Assembly: GCF_900188455.1 (NCBI RefSeq)
Contig: NZ_FZOL01000012.1
Span: 124,001 to 188,000 of the forward strand
Origin: Pseudomonas japonica
GTDB taxonomy: Bacteria; Pseudomonadota; Gammaproteobacteria; Pseudomonadales; Pseudomonadaceae
Direction of reading: 5' to 3'
Length of the DNA: 64,000 nucleotides
Shown: in pieces, positions 20,440-29,557 of the stretch
How positions within the stretch are numbered: the stretch's first letter is position 1
Layout of the letters: each line of letters begins with the position of its first letter
The notes under the pieces: model-generated
Database searches by the model: none
The model's input: the letters and a program-made list of their open reading frames with translations, nothing else
What the model was told of the DNA's origin: nothing
Made by a program: the position numbers and the translations under genes

Positions 20440-22104
20440 ATGCATCAGCCGTCCAGCTTGACCTATGCCACCCCCCCGGAGCTTCGGCTCGGTACGCTGC
20501 GCAAGGTGCCTATCGCGATTGTCGGTGCCGGCCTGGTAGGCCTGACCCTGGCCCTCGACCTTGCCCGCCGTGGTGTGGCGAGCGTGGTGGTGGAGGCGCG
20601 GCAGACCTTGATCGAAGGTTCCCGCGCGATTGTCTTCGCCCAGCGCAGCCTGGAAATCCTCGGTCGTCTCGGCCTGCCGGAGGCGCTGCGGGAAAAAGGC
20701 GTCGACTGGCAGCTCGGCCGGGTCTTCCACAAGGACCAGGAAGTGTTCAGTTTCGACTTCCAGCCGGAGCCCGGCTTTCGCAGCCCCGCCTTCCTCAACA
20801 TCCAGCAGACCTACATCGAGGAGTGGCTGGTGCAGGCCTGCCTGGCTACCGGCCTGGTCGACCTGCGTTGCCTGAGCCGGGTGGTCGGCGTCGAACAGCA
20901 GCCCCTCGGCGCGACCCTGAGCATCGAATGCCCGGACGGCGCCTACCGCTTGCAGTGCGACTGGCTGGTCGCCTGCGACGGCGCGCGCTCGACGGTGCGC
21001 ACGGCGCTGGACCTGCCGTTCATCGGCAAGGTGTTCGACGACCACTTCCTGATCGTCGACGTGGAAATGAAGCCGGACTTTCCCGCCGAGCGGCGTTTCT
21101 GGTTCGACCCGCCGTTTCACCCCAACCATTCGGTGCTGCTGCACAAGCAGCCGGATGACCTGTGGCGCGTCGATTTCCAGCTGGGGCCGGAGGCCGACCC
21201 GGCCGTCGAGCGCGAACCGCAGCGGGTCGCCGCGCGGTTGCGGGCGATGTTCGGTGAGGGGACGCCGCTGCGCATCGACTGGATCAGCGTCTACACCTTC
21301 CGCTGCCGGCGTCTGGAAAGCTTCGTCCACTCGCGGGTGATCTTCGCGGGTGACAGCGCGCACCAGGTCAGCCCGTTCGGCGGGCGTGGCGGCAACGGCG
21401 GGATCCAGGATGCCGACAACCTCGCCTGGCGCCTGGCCGGCATTCTCCTGCACGGGGCGTCGCCGTCGCTGCTGCATTCCTATGACGAGGAGCGGGTGTT
21501 CGCCGCCGACGAAAACATCCTCAACTCCACCCGCAGCGCCGATTTCATCACCCCGCCGAGCCGCGCCGCCCACGTTCTGCGCGAAGCGGCGCTGGCCCTG
21601 GCCGGCACCACCTCGTGGGGGCGGGCGCTGATCAACTCCGGGCGGTTGTCCCGGCCCGCGCGCCTGGAAGGGGTGGGCCAGTTCGATCAGTTCGCCCACC
21701 CCGGCGGTGCCCGGATCGCCCCTGGCACGGCCGCGCCGGACGCCCCGGTCACGGTCGGCGGCGAACCCGCATGGCTGCTCGACCACCTGGGGCGGCGCGG
21801 CTTCACTGTGCTGTTCTACGAGCCGGCGCCAGGCCGCGTGCCGGCGACGATCGCCTCGGCCTATCCGGTCGACCTGCTGGTGGTGAGCGCCGGCGAGCCC
21901 GCGCCGGGGCAGGACCTGGTGTGGGATCACCGCGGCCTGGTCGCCGCGCGCTACGGCCTGCAGCCGGGAGACGTGCTGATCGTGCGTCCGGACCAGCATG
22001 TGCTGACCCTCCTGGCGTTCCCCGATCCAGCGGCCATCGCGCGTTCGATTGCCCTCGCGGCGGCCACCGGGCTGCCGGTCCACGCACAGGAGTACGTGTC
22101 ATGA
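20440..22104 (+). CDS. FAD-dependent aromatic monooxygenase (MhpA/MhaA-like flavoprotein)
   Basis: A 554-residue group A flavoprotein hydroxylase. The FAD-binding GAGLVGLTLALDLARRG lies near residues 28-44, the NAD(P)H/FAD motif CDGARSTVR near 185, and the second FAD motif GDSAHQVSPFGGRGGNGG near 305. A C-terminal thioredoxin-like tail completes the fold seen in 3-hydroxyphenylpropionate and hydroxyphenylacetate hydroxylases. ATG 20440 follows GGAGG. It overlaps the next gene by ATGA, and that gene encodes a small protein of the type that accompanies such flavoproteins (MhaB-like coupling protein is a possibility). Ring hydroxylation of a phenolic acid or CoA ester is likely; the substrate is inferred only. 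Confidence 0.85.
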   Translation: MHQPSSLTYATPPELRLGTLRKVPIAIVGAGLVGLTLALDLARRGVASVVVEARQTLIEGSRAIVFAQRSLEILGRLGLPEALREKGVDWQLGRVFHKDQEVFSFDFQPEPGFRSPAFLNIQQTYIEEWLVQACLATGLVDLRCLSRVVGVEQQPLGATLSIECPDGAYRLQCDWLVACDGARSTVRTALDLPFIGKVFDDHFLIVDVEMKPDFPAERRFWFDPPFHPNHSVLLHKQPDDLWRVDFQLGPEADPAVEREPQRVAARLRAMFGEGTPLRIDWISVYTFRCRRLESFVHSRVIFAGDSAHQVSPFGGRGGNGGIQDADNLAWRLAGILLHGASPSLLHSYDEERVFAADENILNSTRSADFITPPSRAAHVLREAALALAGTTSWGRALINSGRLSRPARLEGVGQFDQFAHPGGARIAPGTAAPDAPVTVGGEPAWLLDHLGRRGFTVLFYEPAPGRVPATIASAYPVDLLVVSAGEPAPGQDLVWDHRGLVAARYGLQPGDVLIVRPDQHVLTLLAFPDPAAIARSIALAAATGLPVHAQEYVS

Positions 22105-22379
22105 GCCGATCCGCCACTTCACCGGGCGCTGGCCTGGCCACGCAATGCCGCCTGGGCAACCCGGACCGCACCTACCAGTTGCTGACGGACGCCTGCCAGG
22201 ACCTCGACGCCGCGACCGGGCACCTGCTCCACGCCCAGTTGGTGTTGCTGCTGATGAACCACATCGGCGACGACGACGTGCTGCAGGAGGCGATCCAGAT
22301 CGCCCGGCAAGGCCTGAAACGCCTGGCCGTCACGCCCTCCCATTCACCTCGCGCGCACATCGAAGGGGCTCGGTCATGA
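22101..22379 (+). CDS. Small DUF2783-like partner of the flavin monooxygenase
   Basis: A 92-residue protein whose core (NPDRTYQLLTDAC, then LLLMNHIGDDDVLQEAI) matches my recollection of the DUF2783 family, small proteins encoded beside FAD monooxygenases. Its ATG overlaps the monooxygenase stop and its stop overlaps the next start (both ATGA), so three genes are translationally coupled. A coupling or stabilising role for the hydroxylase is plausible, by analogy with the two-component 3-hydroxyphenylacetate hydroxylase of P. putida U; this is not demonstrated by sequence. Confidence 0.7.
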   Translation: MSRSATSPGAGLATQCRLGNPDRTYQLLTDACQDLDAATGHLLHAQLVLLLMNHIGDDDVLQEAIQIARQGLKRLAVTPSHSPRAHIEGARS

Positions 22380-25300
22380 CTCTGGACTCGGCGTATCGGC
22401 TGGACTCCCGTTACCTGCGCGGCCTGGAAGAGCCGCCTGGCAAGATCTTCCTCAGCGGCCAGCAGGCGCTGGTCCGCCTGTTGCTGGCCCAGGCCGCGGC
22501 GGACCGCGCGGCGGGGATCAATTCGGCGGGCTTCGTCAGCGGCTACCGCGGCTCTCCCCTCGGCGGCCTGGACCAGGAGCTGTGGCGGGTCAGGCCGCTG
22601 CTGGAAAAAGCCAATGTGCGCTTCCAGCCGGCGATCAACGAAGACCTGGCGGCGACCGCGCTGATCGGCACGCAGCGCGTGGAAAGCGACCCGGCGCGCC
22701 TGCACGATGGGGTCTTCGCCATGTGGTACGGCAAGGGCCCCGGTGTCGACCGCTCCGGTGATGCCCTGAAGCACGGCAATGCCTACGGTGCGTCGCCCCA
22801 TGGCGGCGTGCTGGTGGTCACCGGTGACGACCATGGCTGCGTCTCGTCGTCGATGTCCCATCAGTCGGACCAGGCCCTGATCGCCTGGGGGTTGCCGGTG
22901 ATCCATCCGGTCGGGCTCGACGACTATGAATACTGCGGTCTGTGGGGCTGGGCGCTGTCGCGGTGTTCCGGGTTGTGGGTCGGCTTCAAGGCCATCACCG
23001 AAACCGTCGAGGCCTCGCGCTCGGTCGAGACCCTGGCGGCGCCCGAGTTCACCCAGCCGGAGGTCGATCCCGGCCCGGACGGGCTGCACTGGCGCTGGCC
23101 GGACCTGCCGGGCATGCAGATCGAGCGGCGTTTTCCGCACAAGCTGGAGGCGGCGCGGCGCTTCATCCGCGCCAATCCCCTGGACCGGGTGGAAACCGCG
23201 CCGGCCTTCCCGCGGCTGCTGATCGCCGCCGTCGGCAAAGCCTACGGCGACGTGCGCGAGGCCCTGGAGCAGGGCGGCGTATCGCTGGAGGCGCTGGAGA
23301 AGGCCGGGATCGCCCTGCTCAGCATCCGCGTCGTGCATCCCTTGTCGCCGGTCCTGGAGGCCTGGGCCAGGCGCTGCGAGCGGGTGCTGATCATCGAGGA
23401 GAAGCAAGGCATCGTCGAGGACCAGCTCAAGCGCAGCCTGTTCAATGCCCGCCCGGAAAACCGCCCGTTGATCATCGGCAAGCTGGATGAGCGCGGGCAG
23501 CCGCTGCTGTCGGTGGTCGAAGAGCTGCGGCCGTCGCGCATCCTCTGGGTCCTGGCGAGGCGCCTGGCGCCGTTCGGTCTGGACATCGACGTGCCGCGCT
23601 ACTGGATCGAGGGACCGGTCTCGCGGGACTTCCACTGGCTCAAGCGCACCCCGTACCTGTGCTCGGGCTGCCCGCACAACACCTCGACCCAACTGCCCGA
23701 GGGCAGCGAGGCGCGGCTCGGCATCGGTTGTCACGCCCTCGCGGCGCGCATGCCCGAGCGCGTCACCAGCGGCAGCGTGCAGATGGGCGGCGAGGGCGTG
23801 GACTGGCTCGGGCAGATGGCCTTTGTGGCGACCCCGCACATCTTCCAGAACATGGGCGACGGCACGTTCTTCCACTCCGGCTACCTGGCGATCCGCCAGG
23901 CCATCGCGGCCAACGCCAACATCACCTACAAGGTGCTGTACAACGACGCGGTGGCGATGACCGGCGGCCAACCGGTGGACGGCACCCTGAGCGTGCGCCA
24001 GGTGGTCGAGCTGGTGCGCGGCGAAGGGGTGCGCGAGGTGGTCGTGGTGGCGGACGACCCGAGCCGCTACAAGGCCCGCGACAGTCTGCCGGAGGGCGTC
24101 CAGGTCTATCACCGCGACAGCCTCGACAGCGTCCAGCGGCGTCTGCGCGAGGTACGCGGGGTCAGCGTGCTGGTCTTCGACCAGGTCTGCGCCACCGAAG
24201 CCCGCCGCCGGCGCAAGCGCGCGCCGCCGGCCAAGGTGCGCTCGCGGGTGGTGATCAACCAGCAGGTCTGCGAAGGCTGCGGCGATTGCCAGACCAAATC
24301 CAACTGCCTGTCGGTGGTGCCGGTGGACACCGCGTTCGGCCGCAAGCGCAGCATCGACGCCGACTCCTGCAACCTCGACCAGTCCTGCGTCAAGGGTTTC
24401 TGCCCGAGCTTCGTCACGGTCACCGGCACCCCCGCCAAGCCGCGGCGGGCAGCCGTTGCCGGCGCCGATGTGCTGGTCCGCGCGGACGCCCTGACGCCAC
24501 CGCGCCGCGCGGAGTTCGCGCGCACCTTCGAACTGCTGCTCACCGGCGTCGGCGGTACTGGCGTAGTGACCATGGCCGGCACCATCGCCATGGCCGCGCA
24601 CCTGCAGGGGCTGGAGGTGTCGGTGCTGGACTTCACCGGCTTCGCCCAGAAAGGCGGCTCGGTGTTCAGCCATATCCGCTTCGCCCATGACTCCCGGCAC
24701 CTGCATCAGCACCGCATCGACCGCGCCTGCGCCGACGTCCTGATCGCCTCCGACCTGGCCGTGGCCTCGGAAGACGAAGCCTTGAACGTGCTGCAGCGCG
24801 GCCGCTCGCGGGTGATCGCCAGCACCAGTGAAGTCCAGGCCGGCGCCATGCTCCAGGACGCCACCCTGCGCCTGGAGACGGCGGCGATCGCCAAGCGCCT
24901 GAGCGACATCGTCGGTGCCGAGCACTACCTCTCCGTGGATGCGCGGGAAGTCGCGGCGGCGGTGGTCGGGCCGATGCAGGCGAACATCCTGTTGCTCGGC
25001 TATGCCTGGCAGCAGGGCGCCGTGCCCCTGGCGTTCAGCGCCCTCGACCGGGCGCTGGAGATCCATGGCGGTGATGTCCAGGCCAACCGGCTGGCGTTCG
25101 CCTGGGGGCGCCTGCTGGCCGCCGACCCTGCGTTCGTCGATGCCCAGATCAACCCGCTGATGCCCAGCGAAGCGCCGCCGCCGCGCACCCTGGAGCAGGT
25201 CGTCGAGCAGCGCGGCGCGTTTCTCCTGGATTACCAGGATCAGCGCTATGCCGGTCGTTACCGCGAGCTCGTCGAGCAGGTGGTGCAGGCCAGCGCGAGC

Positions 25301-25873
25301 CTGGGCGATCTCACCCTGGCTTACGCGGTGGCGCACAACCTGTTCAAGCTGATGGCGTTCAAGGATGAATACGAGGTGGCGCGCCTGCACAGCTCGCCGG
25401 CGTTCCTGCGCAGCCTTGGCGAATCCTTCGTCGGGCGGCCCAAGGTGACCTTCCACCTGGCTCCGCCGCTGCTGGATGTGTTTCGCAAGCGGGCTGGCGA
25501 GCCGCGCAAGATCAAGGTGTCGGGCTGGATCATCCCGGTCTTCCGCGCGCTGGCCGGGCTGCGTTTTCTCCGTCACACGGCGCTCGACCCGTTCGGTCTG
25601 CTCAAGGAGCGGCGTGAAGAACGCCACTTGCTCGACGACTACCAGCGCACGCTGCTGTCCCTGCTGCCGCGCCTGAACGCCGACACCTTGCCGTTGCTGG
25701 TGAGCTGGGCGCGGGTGCCGGAGAGCATTCGCGGCTACGGGCACGTCAAGACCCGCTCGATCGTCCTGGCGCGGCAGCGTCAGCTCGACCTGATCGCGCA
25801 GATCGAGGGTGGGCCGGTGGAGCGCGGGGCGCCGAGGCGCATTGCGGTGGTGGAGGTGGACAAGGTGTCCTGA
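22376..25873 (+). CDS. Fused indolepyruvate (2-oxoacid):ferredoxin oxidoreductase
   Basis: A 1165-residue single-chain enzyme that joins the IorA-type and IorB-type parts. The N-terminal pyruvate-binding region starts at SGQQALVRLL; a TPP-binding region includes CSGCPHNTS (about residue 427) and GIGCHALAARM. The Fe-S segment has VCEGCGDCQTKSNC and CNLDQSCVKGFC (about 635-676), and the gamma domain starts at GVGGTGVVTMAG (about 725). The family oxidatively decarboxylates aryl pyruvates to aryl-acetyl-CoA, some members also branched-chain 2-oxoacids. With prephenate dehydrogenase nearby, 4-hydroxyphenylpyruvate is an obvious candidate substrate (inference). A hairpin at 25881-25899 follows. Confidence 0.9.
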   Translation: MTLDSAYRLDSRYLRGLEEPPGKIFLSGQQALVRLLLAQAAADRAAGINSAGFVSGYRGSPLGGLDQELWRVRPLLEKANVRFQPAINEDLAATALIGTQRVESDPARLHDGVFAMWYGKGPGVDRSGDALKHGNAYGASPHGGVLVVTGDDHGCVSSSMSHQSDQALIAWGLPVIHPVGLDDYEYCGLWGWALSRCSGLWVGFKAITETVEASRSVETLAAPEFTQPEVDPGPDGLHWRWPDLPGMQIERRFPHKLEAARRFIRANPLDRVETAPAFPRLLIAAVGKAYGDVREALEQGGVSLEALEKAGIALLSIRVVHPLSPVLEAWARRCERVLIIEEKQGIVEDQLKRSLFNARPENRPLIIGKLDERGQPLLSVVEELRPSRILWVLARRLAPFGLDIDVPRYWIEGPVSRDFHWLKRTPYLCSGCPHNTSTQLPEGSEARLGIGCHALAARMPERVTSGSVQMGGEGVDWLGQMAFVATPHIFQNMGDGTFFHSGYLAIRQAIAANANITYKVLYNDAVAMTGGQPVDGTLSVRQVVELVRGEGVREVVVVADDPSRYKARDSLPEGVQVYHRDSLDSVQRRLREVRGVSVLVFDQVCATEARRRRKRAPPAKVRSRVVINQQVCEGCGDCQTKSNCLSVVPVDTAFGRKRSIDADSCNLDQSCVKGFCPSFVTVTGTPAKPRRAAVAGADVLVRADALTPPRRAEFARTFELLLTGVGGTGVVTMAGTIAMAAHLQGLEVSVLDFTGFAQKGGSVFSHIRFAHDSRHLHQHRIDRACADVLIASDLAVASEDEALNVLQRGRSRVIASTSEVQAGAMLQDATLRLETAAIAKRLSDIVGAEHYLSVDAREVAAAVVGPMQANILLLGYAWQQGAVPLAFSALDRALEIHGGDVQANRLAFAWGRLLAADPAFVDAQINPLMPSEAPPPRTLEQVVEQRGAFLLDYQDQRYAGRYRELVEQVVQASASLGDLTLAYAVAHNLFKLMAFKDEYEVARLHSSPAFLRSLGESFVGRPKVTFHLAPPLLDVFRKRAGEPRKIKVSGWIIPVFRALAGLRFLRHTALDPFGLLKERREERHLLDDYQRTLLSLLPRLNADTLPLLVSWARVPESIRGYGHVKTRSIVLARQRQLDLIAQIEGGPVERGAPRRIAVVEVDKVS

Positions 25874-25880
25874 ACGACAA

Positions 25881-25899
25881 CAGGCGCCCTGGGCGCCTG
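25881..25899 (+). terminator. Hairpin after the oxidoreductase gene
   Basis: CAGGCGCC and GGCGCCTG form an 8-bp stem with a 3-base loop, eight bases after the stop. The T-run is weak. Confidence 0.5.
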
Positions 25900-25930
25900 A
25901 TGTTGGCCAGTCAAGCCAATCGGGGCCGCT

Positions 25931-26028
25931 TTGCGGCCCTTCGCGAGCGAGCTCGCTCCCACAGGATTGTGTGTAGGGTCTTGTGGGAGCGAGCTCGCTC
26001 GCGAAGGGCTGCAGAGCAGCCCCAACAG
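25931..26028. repeat. Inverted pair of Pseudomonas REP-like elements
   Basis: CTTCGCGAGCGAGCTCGCTC (about 25939-25958, continuing CCACA) is matched by the inverted TGTGGGAGCGAGCTCGCTCG (about 25983-26002) with a spacer of roughly 20 bases. The pair lies between two convergent genes and can form a long hairpin. Confidence 0.85.
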
Positions 26029-26047
26029 GCTTATCCGGGCGCCCGTC

Positions 26048-27442
26048 TCAAAGCGGCGCGTGCAGGGCCTGGGCCAGCACGGTGTAGGCGGGGTTGATGC
26101 CGTCGCGGTCGAAGATCCAGTCGATCACCGTGGCCGCGTGCGCCCGGGCATGGGCCGCGTCCGAATAGCCCAGGCACTTGTCGAACTTGTGCAGCAGCTC
26201 TTCCTGGCTCATCGGGTTGCGCGGGTTGCCCTTGGCATGGTTGACCTCGCCCTGCAGGACCGTGCCGTCAGTCAGCTCGATGCGCACCTTGATCTTGCCG
26301 TGGGTACCCAGCTCGGCAATTTCGCAGGCCGGGTCATGGGCCGGGAAGACCTTGCGGCTCAAGGCGATGATCTCCGGACGCAGGATCGCCTGCTCGGTGA
26401 AGTCGTCGATGAACAGGTCGCCGCTGGCCAGGGCCGTGGCGACGTTGTAGGCCAGGCTGAAACGCGCCTCGACCACCGTGGTCGGCGCCTGCTTGCGTTC
26501 CACCGGGGCACTGACCAGGTCATGGATCTGGCGGTTGGTGCGGATGTCGATGCGCACCACCTCGGCAGCGCTCAGGCGACGCCCGCCCACCAGTTCCAGG
26601 GCCAGGGCCACGGCCGAGGTGTTCGGCCGGCAGGTGGGGTAGGGCTTGAAGGCGATCCCGTCGGTGTTGCTGAAGCTGGAACCGAGGTCGGCGTCGATGG
26701 TTTCCAGCGCCGAGCCGGGTTCGAAGGCGTTGTAGTAGCCCCAGCGACCGGTGAGGAACTGGCTGGCGCCGGTGAAGCCGTTGGCGGCAAGGACCACCGC
26801 GCGCACCGCGTTGGCCGCCACCAGGCCCTGCTGGTAGAACACCGTCGAGGCGCCATCGATCATGCACTGGGTTTCCCCCAGGGCGCTGGTGTAGGCGATG
26901 CCGAGGGCGTGCTGCAACTGGTTGCCGCGCAGGCCGTAGAGCTTGCCGGCGGCGGCCGTGGCGGCGATCACCTTGCACAGGTCGTAGCGGCCGCTCTCCA
27001 GCAGGGTTTCCCTGCGTGCCCGGGACAGGCGGATGGACAGGTCCTGGCCGAGGACGAACGCAGTGATGAACGCCTCGCGGTCGAGCGGGGCGTCGAGCAG
27101 GTCGGCGATCGCCAGCAAGGGCGGGAGGATGGCCACGCTCGGGTGGGTGCCCAGCGGGTCGGCCACATCGTCGAAATCCAGGACCCGGGCGGCGGCACCG
27201 TTGAGCAGCGCCGCCGCCGGCGCGGGCAGCGCCTGGCGGCGACCGAGGACGCGACTCTGCGGCTGGCCGCCCCAGTCTTCGACGATCCCGGCGAGAACCT
27301 TGACCCCGTCGTCACGGGCACCTGCCAGTGACACGCCGAGGGCATCGAGCAGGGAGCGGCTGGCGATCTCCACGGCCGCGGGGTCGATGGCGGCATAGGT
27401 GAGGTCGTCGCAATAGCGGATAAGGCGGGCTTCCAGTGTCAT
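26048..27442 (-). CDS. MmgE/PrpD family protein
   Basis: A 464-residue member of the MmgE/PrpD fold, recognised from LLDALGVSLAGARDDGVKVL, NGAAARVLDFDDV, GLRGNQLQHALGIA and FKPYPTCRPN. Known members are 2-methylcitrate dehydratase and cis-aconitate decarboxylase; many others are unassigned. It is the last gene of the five-gene (-) operon after the biotin carrier protein (43 bp gap). A dehydratase or decarboxylase step on a carboxylated intermediate made by the neighbouring carboxylase is a natural guess, but the true substrate is unknown. Confidence 0.85.
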   Translation of the reverse strand: MTLEARLIRYCDDLTYAAIDPAAVEIASRSLLDALGVSLAGARDDGVKVLAGIVEDWGGQPQSRVLGRRQALPAPAAALLNGAAARVLDFDDVADPLGTHPSVAILPPLLAIADLLDAPLDREAFITAFVLGQDLSIRLSRARRETLLESGRYDLCKVIAATAAAGKLYGLRGNQLQHALGIAYTSALGETQCMIDGASTVFYQQGLVAANAVRAVVLAANGFTGASQFLTGRWGYYNAFEPGSALETIDADLGSSFSNTDGIAFKPYPTCRPNTSAVALALELVGGRRLSAAEVVRIDIRTNRQIHDLVSAPVERKQAPTTVVEARFSLAYNVATALASGDLFIDDFTEQAILRPEIIALSRKVFPAHDPACEIAELGTHGKIKVRIELTDGTVLQGEVNHAKGNPRNPMSQEELLHKFDKCLGYSDAAHARAHAATVIDWIFDRDGINPAYTVLAQALHAPL

Positions 27443-27485
27443 TTCAGTTCCTTTGAGATGAGAAAAACGAGCGGTTGCCGCAGGC

Positions 27486-28073
27486 TCAGTCCGCCTGGGC
27501 GAAGGTGATCAGCAACTGGCCGGCGAGGACGCTGTCGTCCGCCTGCACATGCAGGGCCTCGATCCGCCGGCGACCGGGCGCCGACAGGGTCATGACCATT
27601 TTCATCGCTTCGATGCGCAGCAACGGCTGGTTCTCTTCGACGAGGCTGTCGACGTCGACCAGGATCTCCAGCACGCGGGCCGGCATCGGCGCGAGCAGGC
27701 TGTTGCCGAAGTCCCGGCGGCCGCTGCTGGCGCCGGCGTTGCGGCGCCGGGCGCTGTGCCAGCTGATTTCGCGACGATTGCCGGCGTGGTCGAGGATCGC
27801 CGTGTGCGTGCCGGTGCTGGTGACGTGCACGGTCTGCCGCCGGCCTTCGACGTTCAGGGCCAGTCGGGTGGCGTGCCGGGACAGCTCGTCCTGGCGCAGC
27901 ACCTCCAGCAGCAGGGTGCGGCCATCGGCGAACACCGCCTGGTAACGCTGCTCACCCAGCTCCTCGATATGGACCTGGGCCGTGCCGGCGTCGCCTTCGA
28001 CGTTGCCGTCCAGGGTCGAGAGTGACGTATTGGGCGCTGATCTGCTCATGCGGGCATGCTCCTTGGGTGGCAT
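27486..28073 (-). CDS. Biotin carboxyl carrier protein of an acyl-CoA carboxylase
   Basis: A 195-residue protein whose C-terminal biotinyl domain (about 125-193) carries the biotinylated Lys in EAMKM, preceded by LLAPMPARVLEI. The N-terminal 120 residues resemble the BT (carboxylase-interaction) domain of acyl-CoA carboxylase alpha chains, normally fused to biotin carboxylase; here it is a separate gene. Its start overlaps the biotin carboxylase stop (TGATG). A second Met at residue 9 is an alternative start. Confidence 0.87.
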   Translation of the reverse strand: MPPKEHARMSRSAPNTSLSTLDGNVEGDAGTAQVHIEELGEQRYQAVFADGRTLLLEVLRQDELSRHATRLALNVEGRRQTVHVTSTGTHTAILDHAGNRREISWHSARRRNAGASSGRRDFGNSLLAPMPARVLEILVDVDSLVEENQPLLRIEAMKMVMTLSAPGRRRIEALHVQADDSVLAGQLLITFAQAD

Positions 28074-29557
28074 CAGGACAACTGCCAGTGGCTGTTGCGC
28101 TGGGTCCAGGTCGAGATCGGGTTGCCCGCCGCTGGTGCGGGCGCGGTGGCTGGCTGCAGGTGGCGCGCCAGGGCCGCCACCGCCTGCAGCAACTGCGCCT
28201 CCTCGGCGGGCAGGGCATGGGCCGACGGGAAGTGGTTGCAGATCGACAGGTCATAGTGCCCCTCGACGAAGGGCGGCCAGGCCAGCAGCCAGGCGTGTAC
28301 CGGCAGGTTGCTGCTGAAGCCCGCCACCAGCAGCTCGTCGAGGGCGGCGCGGGCGCGCTGCACGGCGAAGGCGCGGTTGCCGGCGCTGACGATCAGCTTC
28401 AGGCACAGGCTGTCGAACAGCGGCGACATCAGCGAGCCGATGCGAATGCCGGAGTCGACGCGAATCCCCGGCCCCTCGGGCACCCGGTAGTCGACCACCC
28501 GGCCGCCGGTGGGCAGAAAGTCGCCATGGGCGCTTTCCGCGCAGAGGCGAAACTCCAGGGCATGCCCGTGGAACCGCACCTGCTCCTGGCTGAGGGCGAG
28601 GGGCAGGCCCTGGGCCGAGCGAATCAACTGTTCGACGATGTCGACGCCGGTGATGGCCTCGGTCACCGGATGCTCGACCTGGATCCGTGCGTTCATCTCA
28701 ATGAAGTAGAACTGCTCGCTGGCGTCCACCAGAAACTCCACTGTGCCGACACTGTCGTAGGCGACCTCGCGGGCCAGGGCCAGTGCCGCGTCATGCAGGC
28801 GCCGGCGCAGGTCGTCGCTGAGGTTCGGCGCGGGGGCTTCCTCGACGATCTTCTGCCGACGGCGCTGCACGCTGCACTCGCGGGTGCCCAGGTGCAGGTA
28901 ATGGCCGTGCTGGTCGGCGACCACCTGGACTTCGATGTGGCGCACCGTCTCGCCGAGGAATTTCTCCAGGTAGACCTGGTCGCTGCCGAAGGCCCTGAGC
29001 GCTTCATGGCGCACTTCGGCCAGGGCTCCGGCGAAGTCCGCCGCCTGGGGCACCACGCGGATGCCACGCCCGCCGCCGCCGAGGGCGGCCTTGAGCAGCA
29101 CCGGGTAGCCGATCTCGGCGGCGGCGCGGGCGCCGGCCTCGACATCGCCGTCGATGCTCCGCCCCGGCACCAGCGGGACCCGGGCCCGCTGCGCGGCGGC
29201 GCGGGCGGCGATCTTGTCGCCGGTCTGGCGCACGGCGGCGGCGTTGGGGCCAATGAACACCAGCCCGGCGGTCGCGCACGCCTCGGCGAACTGGGCATTT
29301 TCCGCCAGCGGGCCGTAGCCGGGCGCCACGGCGTCGGCGCCGTTGTCCAGCGCCGCGCCGATCACCGTCGGGATCAGGGTGGCCGGATCCCAGGCGCTGA
29401 CCCGAACCGTGGCGTCGGCGGCGAGGACGAACGGCGCCTGGTCATCGTCGGCGCTGTAGATCACCACGGTTTCGAGGCCCAGCAGATGACAGGTGCGAAT
29501 GAAACGGTGGGCGATTTCCCCACGACAGCAGATCAGGACACGACTGACCATGCTCAT
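28073..29557 (-). CDS. Biotin carboxylase subunit of an acyl-CoA carboxylase
   Basis: A 494-residue ATP-grasp enzyme that carboxylates biotin. It has the N-terminal ICCRGEIAHRF segment, glycine-rich ATP loop KAALGGGGRGIRVV, and the catalytic EMNARIQVEHPVTE motif. ATG 29557 overlaps the HMG-CoA reductase stop (ATGA) and gives the usual N-terminus; longer versions run into the upstream gene. The arrangement CT, reductase, BC, BCCP places the three carboxylase parts in one operon with an HMG-CoA reductase inserted among them. Confidence 0.92.
   Translation of the reverse strand: MSMVSRVLICCRGEIAHRFIRTCHLLGLETVVIYSADDDQAPFVLAADATVRVSAWDPATLIPTVIGAALDNGADAVAPGYGPLAENAQFAEACATAGLVFIGPNAAAVRQTGDKIAARAAAQRARVPLVPGRSIDGDVEAGARAAAEIGYPVLLKAALGGGGRGIRVVPQAADFAGALAEVRHEALRAFGSDQVYLEKFLGETVRHIEVQVVADQHGHYLHLGTRECSVQRRRQKIVEEAPAPNLSDDLRRRLHDAALALAREVAYDSVGTVEFLVDASEQFYFIEMNARIQVEHPVTEAITGVDIVEQLIRSAQGLPLALSQEQVRFHGHALEFRLCAESAHGDFLPTGGRVVDYRVPEGPGIRVDSGIRIGSLMSPLFDSLCLKLIVSAGNRAFAVQRARAALDELLVAGFSSNLPVHAWLLAWPPFVEGHYDLSICNHFPSAHALPAEEAQLLQAVAALARHLQPATAPAPAAGNPISTWTQRNSHWQLS

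Noticed and set aside
22172..25744. Long - strand frame opposite the 2-oxoacid:ferredoxin oxidoreductase
   Set aside because: The + strand protein has complete Fe-S, TPP and gamma-domain motifs; the antisense product has none.
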